Source: an uncultured Anaerolineaceae bacterium
Lineage (GTDB): Bacteria > Chloroflexota > Anaerolineae > Promineifilales > Promineifilaceae
DNA length: 15,629 nucleotides
Direction of reading: 5' to 3'
Assembly: GCA_937967805.1 (NCBI GenBank)
Contig: CALBTC010000252.1
Location: 1-15,629 of the forward strand
The notes under the pieces are model-generated. The model was not told where the DNA came from. It saw nothing but the letters and a program-made list of their open reading frames with translations, and ran no database searches. Made by a program: the position numbers and the translations under genes. Shown piece by piece: positions 1-6,611 of this stretch; position 1 is the stretch's first letter; each line of letters opens with the position of its first letter.

Positions 1-796
1 CTTCACCGGGACGGCTGGGGAGAGCACCGGGTAACGGCCGTCCCGCCCCACCAACTATCTCGTAAACCTGCTGCACCACTTCTGCTACGCTGGTGCCCGT
101 GCCGCTGCCCAACTCCACCGTTTCCGCTGGAGCCAATTTAGCATTAAGCATGGCCCAAATTCCCACCACCAGATCATCAATGTAGAGCCAGTCCCGCCGC
201 TGCGTGCCGCGGGTCATAGGGAAATCTTGCCCGGTCTGCGCGGCGGCGATGGCGGCGGGGATGAGGTTGCGCGGCGATTGACCGGGGCCGTAAGCCTGGA
301 AGATCATGGCGCCGTGGATGGGCCAGTGGTGGGTACGGCCGTACATCTCGCAAAAGTTCCAGGCGGCGGCTTTACTGGCGGCATACACGTTCATGCTGCT
401 GCGCTCGCCGGGGGTGCGGGCCACGATAAGCTGCTGCATACCCTGGCGCTTCTCGAAGCAGGACCGAATAAGGTTGAGCGTGCCGTTGAGGTTGTGGCGC
501 AGGGCGGTGTCTAATCCCAAAAATGGATCGGTTACGCCTGCTGCAGCCAGATGGATGACATGGGTCGGATCGGCTTCGGCCACGGCGCGGCTGGTGAGCT
601 GGAAGTTGCGCAAGTCGGCATAAACCACGCTGAGCTGTTGGCGGAGGGCTTGGATGGATGGGGGAAACGGCCGTAAATCCACCTGGCTGTAAACCTCTCG
701 CACCAAAATGGTCACCTCGGTATTCGGCTGCTTTACCAAAAAAGGAACCAGTGCCCGCCCTACAAACCCTGTTGCACCTGTAACCAGAATTTTCAT
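1..796 (-). CDS. NAD-dependent epimerase/dehydratase (extended SDR), C-terminus cut by window edge
   Basis: The protein starts at the ATG whose complement is 794-796 and reads open to the window edge, giving 265 residues of a family usually 300-330 long. It begins MKILVTGATGFVG, the Rossmann NAD(P)-binding GxxGxxG motif at residues 7-13. An HLAA segment lies near residue 79. The catalytic pair is Y138 and K142 in VYAASK, and the extended-SDR segment RRDWLYIDD lies near residues 198-206. Such enzymes act in the cytoplasm on nucleotide sugars (4-epimerisation, dehydration or reduction) for surface polysaccharide or glycosylation; the exact substrate cannot be read from this fragment. It lies 33 bp downstream of the regulator on the same strand and has no clear Shine-Dalgarno sequence, so it may be co-transcribed but weakly translated or have its own start signals. 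Two ACGGCCGT copies lie inside it, with a third at its edge-proximal end. Confidence 0.9.
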   Translation of the reverse strand, partial: MKILVTGATGFVGRALVPFLVKQPNTEVTILVREVYSQVDLRPFPPSIQALRQQLSVVYADLRNFQLTSRAVAEADPTHVIHLAAAGVTDPFLGLDTALRHNLNGTLNLIRSCFEKRQGMQQLIVARTPGERSSMNVYAASKAAAWNFCEMYGRTHHWPIHGAMIFQAYGPGQSPRNLIPAAIAAAQTGQDFPMTRGTQRRDWLYIDDLVVGIWAMLNAKLAPAETVELGSGTGTSVAEVVQQVYEIVGGAGRPLPGALPSRPGE

Positions 797-829
797 AAGA
801 AATAAATATTCGAGAAAGATGTTAACTTA

Positions 830-1771
830 CTACCGGTAGCGCAGCCGCAGGACAATATCCTGAGGGTAATTGCCAAATTGCCTGCCAAAAATATTGATGC
901 CTCCTACATGCCTTGCCTCAGGCTTTACACCAACGCGAACTGAAAATGAAGCGTTGTCTGTGATGTGAATGTCATCCAAAGTCACATCAGAAATGCGCTT
1001 GCCATCCACAAAGCTGCCATTGTCAGAAACGGTCCAAACTTTTAATAAGCCATACTGCGAATTCCAGTTTTCCCACCAGTCTGGGGTCAGCAGCCCTTGC
1101 TGGCCGCCAAAATCGCTTGGACTGGTCCAGGTGCCGATTTCAACACCATTCATCCACAACGTGATATCAGAGGGCCAATCTTCATGGTGCAAAGGCGCTT
1201 CTGAACAAAGCTCCAGGCTAAGTGCGGCGCTTTCTATGCTGGCTTTGGGTGGCAGCCTGTTGGGAAACCGATACTCAACATAGCCATGATGGAACCAGAG
1301 AAGCTGAGCATTTACGCGCTCTGGTTCAAAAAACGAGGCGGGATCATCAAATAAACCGATAATGCCTGAACTGCTGGCCAAGCCGCAAGTGGGTGTTACC
1401 TGGCAATCTACAAATGCTCCAATTGGCATCGATACTTCGACGCTTTTTTCCTGGCTTAAATTACCTCTAGAGAGTTCAACAATAATTACATCGTAAGCTC
1501 TGGCACAAACCTTTTGTAGCCCGCGAGCCGCAGGGCGAAGTTCAGCGGTGATCAGGCCAGCGGCTTCGAGCGTATTGACATGTAGTGTAGCCGTTGAGGT
1601 GGGCAGGTTCAGGGCTTCCCCAATTTCACTTACATTTAAAACCTGGTCACTTAATAATTTGAGAATCTTCAAGCGCGGGGCGGAAGCGAGAGACTTCAAG
1701 ATTGATTCCGGATCTCCATTGTCCAGGTCTATTCGCAAAATGCGCCCTGTTGGGATGCTGGGTTCTGTCAT
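830..1771 (-). CDS. ArsR-type winged-helix regulator with beta-rich C-terminal domain (COG4189-like)
   Basis: A 313-residue transcription factor. Residues about 23-95 form a winged helix-turn-helix (ILKSLASAPRLKILKLLS, then NVSEIGEALNLPTSTATLHV and the wing) of the ArsR/HTH_20 type. Residues about 110-313 form a separate domain rich in beta-strand-like segments and Trp/Gly/Asn motifs (WPSDITLWMNGVEIGTW, FGNYPQDIVLRLRY). From memory this matches the predicted regulators grouped in COG4189, which often sit beside glycosidase genes. The C-terminal domain is a plausible sugar sensor, but that is inference. The start is supported by AAGGA five bases upstream of the ATG. The gene is divergent from the importer/glycosidase operon, and its own promoter and a 21-nt repeat lie in the shared control region, so autoregulation plus control of the operon is the likely role. 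It contains no ACGGCCGT octamer. Confidence 0.85.
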   Translation of the reverse strand: MTEPSIPTGRILRIDLDNGDPESILKSLASAPRLKILKLLSDQVLNVSEIGEALNLPTSTATLHVNTLEAAGLITAELRPAARGLQKVCARAYDVIIVELSRGNLSQEKSVEVSMPIGAFVDCQVTPTCGLASSSGIIGLFDDPASFFEPERVNAQLLWFHHGYVEYRFPNRLPPKASIESAALSLELCSEAPLHHEDWPSDITLWMNGVEIGTWTSPSDFGGQQGLLTPDWWENWNSQYGLLKVWTVSDNGSFVDGKRISDVTLDDIHITDNASFSVRVGVKPEARHVGGINIFGRQFGNYPQDIVLRLRYR

Positions 1772-1804
1772 AGTTTTCCTTCTTCATTTATAGTGCAAAA
1801 CGGT

Positions 1805-1825
1805 TATTTGTAACATAAATTTATG
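1805..1825 (-). promoter_or_regulatory. Putative operator, copy 1 (regulator side)
   Basis: On the minus strand this reads CATAAATTTATG followed by TTACAAATA. It matches the copy at 1948-1968 at 18 of 21 positions. It contains the perfect 12-bp palindrome CATAAATTTATG (1814-1825) and a TGTnACA dyad. It lies five bases downstream of the -10 box of the regulator promoter, over the expected transcription start, where a bound repressor would block initiation. Which protein binds is inference; the divergent ArsR-type regulator is the first candidate. Confidence 0.6.
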
Positions 1826-1829
1826 CATT

Positions 1830-1859
1830 AGTATACAAAATATTTCGATTATTTGTCAA
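1830..1859 (-). promoter_or_regulatory. Sigma70-type promoter of the regulator gene
   Basis: On the minus strand a perfect TTGACA (-35; complement of 1854-1859) is followed after 18 bp by TATACT (-10; complement of 1830-1835), five of six matches to TATAAT. The start would fall near 1823, giving a leader of roughly 50 nt before the regulator ATG at 1771. A TATTTGT half-site of the operator motif (1850-1856) overlaps the -35 box. Confidence 0.65.
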
Positions 1860-1908
1860 AACGCAGCGGGAAGTAGCGATTTCCTTTGAGATTAACTAAC
1901 TGAATCTC

Positions 1909-1938
1909 TTGACACCTGATAATTATTAGTGATATTAT
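1909..1938 (+). promoter_or_regulatory. Sigma70-type promoter of the importer/glycosidase operon
   Basis: A perfect TTGACA at 1909-1914 is followed after 18 bp by TATTAT at 1933-1938, five of six matches to TATAAT. Transcription would start near 1945, leaving a leader of about 260 nt before the first gene at 2205. The -35 boxes of the two divergent promoters are separated by 49 bp (1860-1908), enough for an activator or a second operator, although no repeat of the 21-nt element is seen there. Confidence 0.65.
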
Positions 1939-1947
1939 GGTTTATAA

Positions 1948-1968
1948 CATAATTATATGTAACAAATA
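1948..1968 (+). promoter_or_regulatory. Putative operator, copy 2 (operon side)
   Basis: Reads CATAATTATATG followed by TAACAAATA and matches the element at 1805-1825 (opposite strand) at 18 of 21 positions; the differences are at element positions 6, 8 and 14. It overlaps the interrupted palindrome ACATA-ATTA-TATGT at 1947-1960. It lies nine bases downstream of the -10 box, just past the expected start site, mirroring copy 1 on the other side. Confidence 0.6.
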
Positions 1969-2204
1969 TCACAATCCCATGTTTCGCAATCCCCGAAGAG
2001 GAGGTGATGAAAAATTCCTCATTGCTAAACCGCTTGAATTTCAGAGAAGATGCGTCAAATTTTTATCATATGACCTAGGTGTACCATTGGGCAAATTGTT
2101 TCAAAATCCAATTTTTTACGAGACAAACTGCCAAACGTTCGGGTGCTATTAAATTTAAAAAAATTAAATTTGCAACACCCTGAAAGATAGGAGAGCTGAG
2201 AGAG
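1969..2204 (+). other. Long 5' leader of the operon with a possible 23-codon leader peptide
   Basis: This is the remainder of the predicted untranslated leader, AT-rich compared with the flanking genes. A strong anti-Shine-Dalgarno complement, GAGGAGGTGATG, spans 1998-2009. Its ATG at 2007 opens a 23-codon frame ending in TAG at 2076-2078, but the purine core lies only about two to five bases from the ATG, so translation is doubtful. GAGGA (1998-2002) can pair with TCCTC (2016-2020), which would hide this site. A second weak dyad, ATTGG...CCAAT, is followed by a T run near 2107-2117. I recognise no known riboswitch class. A hairpin at 2141-2180 is listed separately. Confidence 0.35.
2141..2180 (+). 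promoter_or_regulatory. Leader hairpin just upstream of the solute-binding gene
   Basis: GGGTG (2141-2145) pairs with CACCC (2176-2180). Inside an interior loop, AAATTTAA (2151-2158) pairs perfectly with TTAAATTT (2164-2171) around an A5 loop. The hairpin ends nine bases before the AGGAG ribosome-binding site (2189-2193). It could protect the mRNA 5' side, tune translation or act in attenuation; the sequence alone does not decide between these. Confidence 0.5.
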
Positions 2205-3575
2205 ATGAAAGCACAAAATCGTTGGATTTTCCTGATTGCGACATTGTTGTTGGTAATCCTTATTGCTGCCTGTGGCGGAAGTGGGGAAGAAACGGCCGTT
2301 TCTGAGCCTGATACCTCCCCAACAACTCAAGATACGGAAGAAGTGACCGAAAATACGGAAGAAGTTGATGCCGTCGGTCAATGTACCGATGCTTTGTCCG
2401 GGCAAGTGGTGGAAATGTGGAGTCCATTAACCGGCCCTGACGGAGATGAGATGAGTGGCCTGGCTGTTCGCTTTTCGGAAGAGAATCCTTATGGCATCAC
2501 TGTTAACCACGTAGCTCAACCAGAGTACGTCCAAAAATTAAATACGGCCGCTGCTGCCGACCAGCTTCCGACCATGACCGTGGTTCGCGTGATCAACGTC
2601 GCAGAGTTGGCAGAACGTAATGTGTTAAGCCCAATGTCCGCCGCTACCCTGGCCGTATTTGGTGATGGCATTGCCAGCGAATTTCCGGCGAACGTGTGGG
2701 ATGCCGGCCAGTATGCAGGTGAACGTTATTCATTTCCATTGGATATGCATCCACTGGTGATGTATTACAACAAAGACCTGTTTGCCCAGGCTGGCCTGGA
2801 AGAGCCAGGAACCACCCCTATGACCCGAGAAGAATTTGAGCAGGCCCTGCAAGCCCTGGCTGATAGTGGTGTAGAGCCCATTGCCATTGGAACTGCTTTC
2901 CAAGGCGCCACCCTTTTCCAATCCTTTATCCAGCAGTTTGGTGGTTCGTTGACTGATGAAGCCGGCACCCAGGCTACCTTCGACAGCGAAGCGGCAGCAG
3001 AGGCATTGGCCTATGTCAATTCGTTGAAGCAGCAATATTCACCAGAAATTAGCGGAGGTGGCGATCCCGAAGTTAACGTCTTCAAGCAGGGCAACGCCGC
3101 AATTGTAATCCATGGTCCCTGGCACATCAGCGACATTCAAAAGCTGCCCTTCGCCGGGTTTGCCCCGCTGCCGCAAGTTGGTGAACAATATGCAGTTTGG
3201 GGTGGGTCACACCAGCTGGCACTGACCACGGACGATCCTGAACAGCAGTTGGCTGCAGCCTGCTGGATTAGTTGGCTTTCCGAAAACTCAATTGACTGGG
3301 CCAAGGCCGGGCAGGTACCGGCACGGAATTCTGTACGGCTCAGCCCGGAGCTGGCAGAAGTCGCGGCTCCAATTGCAGCTGTGGCGCCCACTACCGACAG
3401 CGTCGTAATCTTGCCCCAGGTAGCTGAGTTAGAGGGCGCGCTGTGGGGCCAATTTGGTCCTGTCGTCGATGCGGTACTGATGGGCGAAATGAGTGACGTG
3501 GAGGCCGGTTTGGCTGATGCAGTTGGGAAATCGCAGCAAATTATTGATGAAAACAAGGAACGCTACGGCGGCTAA
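2205..3575 (+). CDS. Sugar ABC transporter solute-binding lipoprotein (family 1)
   Basis: A 456-residue extracellular receptor for an oligosaccharide importer. Residues 1-22 are a lipoprotein signal peptide (MKAQNR, hydrophobic core, LIAAC) with the acylated cysteine at 23. An acidic, Thr-rich tether follows to about residue 58, and then a family 1 binding domain: EMWSPLTGPDGDEM, YSFPLDMHPLVMYYNKDLF and NAAIVIHGPWHISDI are typical of MalE-like receptors. The ligand is not readable from sequence; the operon suggests arabinose- or xylose-containing oligosaccharides. The ATG follows AGGAG by 11 bases, slightly long. It is the first gene of the operon and is followed by a strong stem-loop, which usually lets the receptor be made in excess of the permeases. 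One ACGGCCGT copy lies in the tether, coding ETAV. Confidence 0.93.
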   Translation: MKAQNRWIFLIATLLLVILIAACGGSGEETAVSEPDTSPTTQDTEEVTENTEEVDAVGQCTDALSGQVVEMWSPLTGPDGDEMSGLAVRFSEENPYGITVNHVAQPEYVQKLNTAAAADQLPTMTVVRVINVAELAERNVLSPMSAATLAVFGDGIASEFPANVWDAGQYAGERYSFPLDMHPLVMYYNKDLFAQAGLEEPGTTPMTREEFEQALQALADSGVEPIAIGTAFQGATLFQSFIQQFGGSLTDEAGTQATFDSEAAAEALAYVNSLKQQYSPEISGGGDPEVNVFKQGNAAIVIHGPWHISDIQKLPFAGFAPLPQVGEQYAVWGGSHQLALTTDDPEQQLAAACWISWLSENSIDWAKAGQVPARNSVRLSPELAEVAAPIAAVAPTTDSVVILPQVAELEGALWGQFGPVVDAVLMGEMSDVEAGLADAVGKSQQIIDENKERYGG

Positions 3576-3591
3576 TTAACCTGATACGATG

Positions 3592-3636
3592 TGAAGAGAG
3601 CCTGTTTTAACCGGCTCTCTTCATCATATTTTGGTT
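3592..3636 (+). terminator. Stem-loop between receptor and permease genes (partial terminator)
   Basis: TGAAGAGAGCC (3592-3602) pairs perfectly with GGCTCTCTTCA (3613-3623) around a 10-nt loop, followed by a moderately T-rich stretch (TCATATTTTGG). An 11-bp perfect stem in this place is typical of the leaky terminator or 3'-end protector found between solute-binding and permease genes, allowing read-through at reduced level to the rest of the operon. Confidence 0.65.
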
Positions 3637-3666
3637 TGGCGGTTTCAGCCGGAATCGGGAGGAAAA

Positions 3667-4611
3667 ATGACGGAGATTGCGAAGAGTCAGCCTGAAGATA
3701 GCCGAATTCCTGGGGCTGTGCAGCGCTGGCAGCGCTTTAATATGACCCCGTATTTGTTTATTTTGCCTCATCTGATTTTCTTTTCCGCTTTCCTGGCCTG
3801 GCCTTTTGCCTATGGGCTGTATATTAGCTTGTTCGAATTTGATTTTCTCAGACCGGAGTATCGTCCATTTGTCGGGCTGGAGAATTACCTGAATCTGTTT
3901 AACCGTGGCAGTATTCAGTTTGATGATTTTTGGCGGGCAATGGGCAATACTGGGGAGTTTTTGTTGTGGAGTGTGCCCCCGTTAGTCATTTTGGCCTTGC
4001 TGCTGGCGGTGTTGTTAAACGGCCGTTTTCGAGGACGCACCATTTTTCGCACCATCTACTTTGCACCCTATGCGCTTTCTGTAACGGTAGCGGCCGTTTT
4101 GTGGTGGTGGATTTTCCAAAGCCAGGGCGGTCTGATTAATCATTACCTGGAACAATTGGGGTGGCCAACACCAAACTGGCTCAGCAGCATGCCAGAAGCG
4201 TGGATTGCCATCACCATTGCTACCATCTGGTGGACTATTGGCTTCAACACCGTCATTTTTCTGGCAGCCTTGCAAGAAATCCCCTCAAGTCTTTATGAAG
4301 CCGCTGCCATCGATGGGGCGGGTCCCAGCCAACAGTTCTGGTACGTCACTATACCCATGCTGCGGCCCGTACTCGTTTTTGTCATCACCATCACCCTCAT
4401 CGCTTCAGCCAACCTGTTTGGTCAGCCCTTTCTAATGACAGGCGGCGGCCCGCTGCAGCAAACCGAAACGGTCATTTATCGCATTTACATCGAAGGCATC
4501 CTCCGTAACCAGATGGGCAGTGCTTCGGCGATGTCAATCTTTATGGCTGCTATTTTAATTACGTTAACAGCGCTGAATTTCAAGCTGTTTGGCCAAAATA
4601 CCCAAAGATAA
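3667..4611 (+). CDS. Sugar ABC transporter permease, MalF/UgpA-like
   Basis: A 314-residue inner-membrane protein with six likely membrane segments, at about residues 29-53, 96-118, 129-150, 179-200, 234-254 and 286-306. The EAA loop that docks on the ATPase is EAAAIDGAGPSQQFWYVTIP from residue 211. I chose the ATG at 3667, preceded by GGGAGG with a four-base spacer, over an in-frame TTG at 3631, because the latter would start in the tail of the upstream stem-loop and adds 12 residues unlike a permease N-terminus. It forms the membrane channel as a heterodimer with the next gene product. No ATPase gene lies in this window, so a shared MsmK/UgpC-type ATPase elsewhere is presumed. Confidence 0.93.
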   Translation: MTEIAKSQPEDSRIPGAVQRWQRFNMTPYLFILPHLIFFSAFLAWPFAYGLYISLFEFDFLRPEYRPFVGLENYLNLFNRGSIQFDDFWRAMGNTGEFLLWSVPPLVILALLLAVLLNGRFRGRTIFRTIYFAPYALSVTVAAVLWWWIFQSQGGLINHYLEQLGWPTPNWLSSMPEAWIAITIATIWWTIGFNTVIFLAALQEIPSSLYEAAAIDGAGPSQQFWYVTIPMLRPVLVFVITITLIASANLFGQPFLMTGGGPLQQTETVIYRIYIEGILRNQMGSASAMSIFMAAILITLTALNFKLFGQNTQR

Positions 4612-4639
4612 CGTTACTTAATTACCAGGAAAAAATGTT

Positions 4640-5512
4640 ATGACCTCTTATGATGTTCAGCCAGATTATGTAGAAAGTAAAGGTGTCGGTACAGGCTTAA
4701 TTTCTCGCCTGCTGCTTTATTTGCTTCTCATTCTGTTTGGGGCATTCTTTTTACTGCCCATCATATGGATGGCCGTAACCGCCTTCAAGCCTTTTGTGGA
4801 GTGGCTCAACCCTAACTGGATACCGATCAATCCAACCCTGGAAAACTTCCAGTCAATTTTTGCGGATCCGACTTTGCCAGTCGATCGCTGGTTTTTAAAC
4901 AGCTTGCTCATTGCCGTCATTTTCACCCTGCTTATTCTGATCATTGATGCGATGGCAGCGTATGCCTATGCCCGGATGGAGTTTCGGGGGAAAAATATTC
5001 TATTTGGGCTGCTGTTGGTAACGCTGGTGATGCCTGGCATCATGTTCCTGATTCCCAATTTCATTACGGTAGCCCGGTTGGGCTGGCTGGGAACGTATCA
5101 AGGGGTGATTGCGCCAGGACTTTCTGGTGTATTTGGCGTCTTTTTTTTGCGCCAATTTTTTCAGAGCATTCCCAAAGAGCTGGAAGAGGCGGCAATTATT
5201 GATGGCGCCAATACGTGGAAAACGTTCACCACTGTCATTTTACCCTTGTCTCGTGGCGCACTGGCCACTTTAGGCGTCATAACGTTTTTGGAATCGTGGA
5301 ATAGTTTTTTGTGGCCGCTGTTAATTTTGGGCAATAACCGAGCCATGCAGACATTGCCAGTTGGGTTGGCAACCCTCCAGGGCCAGTATACGTTTGACTA
5401 TGGCAAATTGATGGCCGGGGCATTGGTGGTGACCTTGCCGGTCCTGCTGCTCTATGTTTTACTGCAGCGGTACATTGTGCAGAGTATTGCCATGACAGGG
5501 CTAAAGGGTTGA
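4640..5512 (+). CDS. Sugar ABC transporter permease, MalG/UgpE-like
   Basis: A 290-residue inner-membrane protein, the second half of the channel. Likely membrane segments are near residues 24-47, 85-107, 118-138, 155-172, 207-230 and 257-276. The EAA loop is EEAAIIDGANTWKTFTTVILP from residue 182, with the usual G and LP. The length fits the MalG class. It starts 28 bases after the first permease gene. The AGGA at 4627-4630 is nearer to another ATG at 4635, which opens a two-codon frame (ATGTTATGA) whose stop overlaps the real start, so start selection or re-initiation may be tuned here. The stop is one base before the ATG of the next gene, pointing to translational coupling. Confidence 0.93.
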   Translation: MTSYDVQPDYVESKGVGTGLISRLLLYLLLILFGAFFLLPIIWMAVTAFKPFVEWLNPNWIPINPTLENFQSIFADPTLPVDRWFLNSLLIAVIFTLLILIIDAMAAYAYARMEFRGKNILFGLLLVTLVMPGIMFLIPNFITVARLGWLGTYQGVIAPGLSGVFGVFFLRQFFQSIPKELEEAAIIDGANTWKTFTTVILPLSRGALATLGVITFLESWNSFLWPLLILGNNRAMQTLPVGLATLQGQYTFDYGKLMAGALVVTLPVLLLYVLLQRYIVQSIAMTGLKG

Positions 5513-5513
5513 G

Positions 5514-6590
5514 ATGAAAAGCGTGCGATTTCGACTGTCTGGCATGTTCACCGCGTTGATATTTTTGATGACGTTTTTAGTTGGATGCAATCTGGCCGTT
5601 TCCCCTACACCGATCCCAACAGTCATTGGGGAACCGGAGGCTGTTAACGAACCTGCGGTAACTACTGGGCCAAGTGGTCCAACCTACACCAATCCTGTCT
5701 ATGACAACGACTTTCCTGATCCGCATATTTTGCGGGTAGGGGATGCATATTTTGGCTATTCCACGAATGCCGCTAATGCCAATATACAGGTGGTCACCTC
5801 GGAAAATTTGGTCACGTGGGAGCGGCATGGTGACGCTTTACCCGCGCTGCCTCAATGGGCTGCACCCAACTTCGGCCTGACCTGGGCACCGGGGGTTATT
5901 CAGCTTGGGGATGCGTTTGTGATGTATTACACTACGCGCGACACTAACTCTGATTTGCAATGCGTTTCTGTAGGTGTGAGCGGTACGCCCACAGGTCCAT
6001 TTAATGATGATTCAACCGAACCGTTTATCTGCCAGACCGAGCTGGGAGGTTCTATCGACCCATATCCGTTTCGCGACGAAGACGGACAGCTTTATTTGCT
6101 GTGGAAAAATGACGGCAACTGCTGTGGCTATGAAATTGGGTTGTGGGTACAGCCTTTGAGCGATGATGGACTATCTCTGGTGGGCGAGCCAACGGAGTTG
6201 ATTCGGCGGGATCAGGCGTGGGAACGGCCGTTGATCGAAAATCCGGCTATGGTAAAAGATGGCGACAACTACTACCTCTTTTACTCTGCCAACTGGTGGG
6301 AAAGCCATGAATACGCCATCGGCTACGCCGTGTGCGAAACGATGACCGGACCCTGCACCAAGCCGCTAACAGAACCGCTTTTCGGGTTTACACCGCAGGT
6401 GATGGGCCCTGGTGGGGAAGCCTTTTTTACAGATACCGAGGGTAATTTGTGGATGGCATACCATGCCTGGACGGGAGCCAACGTGGGGTATCCTGGCGGG
6501 GAGCGCAGCCTGCGAATTGAGCCGGTGACCTTTGTCGATGGACGTCCTATTATTCCGGGACCCACGCACGAACCACAACCATTTCCCTGA
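5514..6590 (+). CDS. Exported GH43 glycosidase lipoprotein (arabinosidase/xylosidase-like)
   Basis: A 358-residue surface enzyme. Residues 1-24 are a lipoprotein signal peptide ending in LVGC (Cys25), followed by a Pro/Thr-rich tether to about residue 56. The rest is a five-bladed GH43 catalytic domain. Likely catalytic residues are base D69 (NDFPDP), pKa-modulating D182 (GGSIDPYPF), acid E242 (IENPAMV) and active-site H317 (YHAW). GH43 enzymes hydrolyse alpha-L-arabinofuranosyl or beta-D-xylosyl linkages with inversion; the sequence does not say which. It starts one base after the permease stop with AAAGGG upstream. Its place directly behind the importer suggests trimming of oligosaccharides at the cell surface before uptake. 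It is related to the next gene product through the shared NPVY...NDFPDP / NPVY...NFPDP start of the domain. Confidence 0.9.
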   Translation: MKSVRFRLSGMFTALIFLMTFLVGCNLAVSPTPIPTVIGEPEAVNEPAVTTGPSGPTYTNPVYDNDFPDPHILRVGDAYFGYSTNAANANIQVVTSENLVTWERHGDALPALPQWAAPNFGLTWAPGVIQLGDAFVMYYTTRDTNSDLQCVSVGVSGTPTGPFNDDSTEPFICQTELGGSIDPYPFRDEDGQLYLLWKNDGNCCGYEIGLWVQPLSDDGLSLVGEPTELIRRDQAWERPLIENPAMVKDGDNYYLFYSANWWESHEYAIGYAVCETMTGPCTKPLTEPLFGFTPQVMGPGGEAFFTDTEGNLWMAYHAWTGANVGYPGGERSLRIEPVTFVDGRPIIPGPTHEPQPFP

Positions 6591-6611
6591 GTTCCTATTG
6601 TAAACGGATGA

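Noticed and set aside
1937..2152. 71-residue open frame upstream of the solute-binding gene
   Set aside because: It begins inside the -10 box of the operon promoter and overlaps the operator, has no ribosome-binding site and no recognisable protein features.
3631..3666. Upstream TTG start for the first permease, adding 12 residues
   Set aside because: The ATG at 3667 has GGGAGG four bases upstream, whereas the TTG is in the tail of the stem-loop and has no ribosome-binding site.
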